A program made the translations under genes and the position numbers. Shown here in pieces: positions 6,835-7,939 of a stretch of 7,939 nt of DNA (the stretch's first letter is position 1; the number at the start of each line of letters is the position of its first letter). The notes below the pieces were generated by a model that saw nothing but the letters and a program-made list of their open reading frames with translations, was not told the origin of the DNA and did not search any database. Source of the stretch: Moraxellaceae bacterium UBA2031 (GTDB lineage: Bacteria; Pseudomonadota; Gammaproteobacteria; Pseudomonadales; Moraxellaceae). The stretch spans positions 3,073 through 11,011 of the forward strand of contig DDBN01000086.1 of the NCBI GenBank assembly GCA_002333145.1, given 5' to 3'.

Positions 6835-7916
6835 GCATGCGTGTTTGTATGGTATCGCCTATGCCTCCTCCATATGGCGGGATTAGTCATTGGACGTCAA
6901 TGATTGTAGATCATGCAGCTACCAAGAATGATGTTTCAATATCTGTCATTGACATATCTCCGCGATGGCGTGATGTGCATGACACAGGAAGAATGAAGCG
7001 AGCTTTTGGCGGTGCGATTCAACTTGTGCGTGATGCATTAAGACTGTTTTTTCAGCTTGTAAGAAGGCGTCCGCATGTAGTGCACCTGACAACGCCAGGT
7101 GGAATGGCAGTTGTCCGTGATGTAGTCATGCTTGGTATGTCAAAAATACTGGGTATTCCTAGTGTTTATCATATCCGGTTTGGGCGTGCCCCTGCGTTAC
7201 TTGCAGATCATAGTGGCATGGAGTCCTTGCTCTTTTGTTTGGCATGTCACTTGGCATCAAAAGTGATTGCCATTGATGCGGCGACATATGTCAGTCTGAC
7301 TGGCTCTGGGTATGAAAACAAAAGCCAGTTGATTCCAAACTGTTACAACGGCGCCAGCCTGCCTGCTTCCAGGGGTGGTGCCAGCAAGGTTGTTCTTTAT
7401 ATCGGATGGGTAATTCCTACAAAGGGGATTGCCGAATTGCTTGATGCCTGGAAGACAATTGAAAGGAATGATGGGTGGAGGCTGATTCTTGTCGGGCCCG
7501 TTGATGCTGCTTTTAAGGTAAGCCTTGAACAGCATGTTGCCAGTACTGCGGTTTCATTTGCGGGGGAGATGGCGCATGCCGATGCCATGAGTATGCTTGC
7601 GGAGGCTGATATTCTGGTTCTTCCTAGTCATAGCGAAGGGTTTCCCAATGTTGTCCTTGAAGGGATGGCTCTTGGAAAGCCTGTGCTGGCAACTGCAGTT
7701 GGCGCAATTCCTGAGATGCTCTCTGATGGTGCAGGTGTTGTTGTTCCTGCCAAAAATACACCAGCACTTTCAGAGGGTCTTCGCAGTCTGATGGATGATC
7801 CTGATCGCCGACAGCTTTTGGGGCGGCAGGCAAGGGTTCGTGCTCAAGAGCGGTACTCGCTGGACTCAGTGTTTTTATCTTATCAGGCTCTGTGGCGATC
7901 ATTGTCCAGGCAATAA
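6831..7916 (+). CDS. Glycosyltransferase family 4 protein
   Basis: The 361-residue product is a GT-B retaining glycosyltransferase with a clear Glycos_transf_1 domain. The N-terminal domain opens with MVSPMPPPYGGISHWT, the glycine-rich acceptor loop. It continues with HVVHLTTPGG and a VYHIRFGR strand near residues 109-125 where GT4 enzymes commonly have a histidine-containing H(D/G) motif. The C-terminal domain has VVLYIGWVIPTKG, with the donor-phosphate lysine K198, and then HSEGFPNVVLEGMALGKPV, which carries an intact E-x7-E pair (E269 and E277). Where many GT4 proteins have GR before the lysine loop, this one has GW. I recall this from a subset of bacterial polysaccharide transferases, so it is not obviously a defect. 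Start is 6831 (ATGA overlap with the previous gene) or possibly 6837. The protein should add one sugar of the lipid-linked repeat unit at the inner face of the inner membrane. Donor and linkage are unknown. AGA/AGG encode 9 of 25 arginines. Confidence 0.92.
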   Translation: MSMRVCMVSPMPPPYGGISHWTSMIVDHAATKNDVSISVIDISPRWRDVHDTGRMKRAFGGAIQLVRDALRLFFQLVRRRPHVVHLTTPGGMAVVRDVVMLGMSKILGIPSVYHIRFGRAPALLADHSGMESLLFCLACHLASKVIAIDAATYVSLTGSGYENKSQLIPNCYNGASLPASRGGASKVVLYIGWVIPTKGIAELLDAWKTIERNDGWRLILVGPVDAAFKVSLEQHVASTAVSFAGEMAHADAMSMLAEADILVLPSHSEGFPNVVLEGMALGKPVLATAVGAIPEMLSDGAGVVVPAKNTPALSEGLRSLMDDPDRRQLLGRQARVRAQERYSLDSVFLSYQALWRSLSRQ

Positions 7917-7929
7917 TCCAGGGTGACGC

Positions 7930-7939
7930 ATGCGTACGG
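7930..7939 (+). CDS. Probable start of the next cluster gene (truncated by window edge)
   Basis: An ATG at 7930 begins 13 bases after the preceding stop, with AGGG at 7920-7923 at a suitable six-base distance. Only three codons (Met-Arg-Thr) are visible, so nothing can be said of the product. The same strand and tight spacing suggest that the operon continues. In comparable clusters the missing initiating transferase or further sugar genes would be expected here. Confidence 0.4.

Overview
The window is a stretch of a Gram-negative surface-polysaccharide locus (O-antigen or capsule type) carrying seven complete genes, all on the + strand and tightly packed, plus the probable first codons of an eighth at the right edge. 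The organism is most likely a gamma- or betaproteobacterium of moderately high GC: the first two genes use GCC, CGC/CGT and CTG codons heavily and encode proteins of the Pseudomonas aeruginosa WbpO/WbpP and Salmonella TviB/TviC type. The species cannot be told from this sequence.

Layout. Bases 1-208 contain no gene I can support; they hold the leader and ribosome binding site of the first gene. Bases 209-2548 hold the nucleotide-sugar module: a UDP-N-acetylhexosamine 6-dehydrogenase (tviB/wbpO) and a UDP-N-acetylhexosamine 4-epimerase (wbpP/tviC), which together convert UDP-GlcNAc to UDP-N-acetylgalactosaminuronic acid. Bases 2555-5109 hold the export and polymerisation module: a Wzx-type flippase and a Wzy-type polymerase, both polytopic membrane proteins. 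Bases 5102-5632 encode a hexapeptide-repeat acyltransferase that probably decorates a sugar of the repeat unit. Bases 5632-7916 encode two GT-B (GT4-like) glycosyltransferases. From 3796 to 6834 every gene junction overlaps (ATGA, 8 bases, TAATG, ATGA), so the last five complete genes look translationally coupled.

How they work together (inference from the families). The epimerase and dehydrogenase supply a HexNAc-uronic acid donor. The glycosyltransferases add sugars to an undecaprenyl-linked primer, the acyltransferase probably O-acetylates a residue, Wzx flips the finished unit across the inner membrane and Wzy polymerises it in the periplasm. An initiating sugar-phosphate transferase, a chain-length regulator and any further transferases are not in the window.

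The most interesting signal is compositional. Arginine codons AGA/AGG are absent from the whole dehydrogenase and from the first 278 codons of the epimerase. They then appear abruptly in the last 65 epimerase codons and make up roughly a third to two thirds of arginine codons in the five genes that follow. This suggests a mosaic junction inside the 3' end of the epimerase gene, with the serotype-specific genes acquired next to a more native-looking sugar module. I found no CRISPR array, tRNA, insertion sequence or clearly new type of system.
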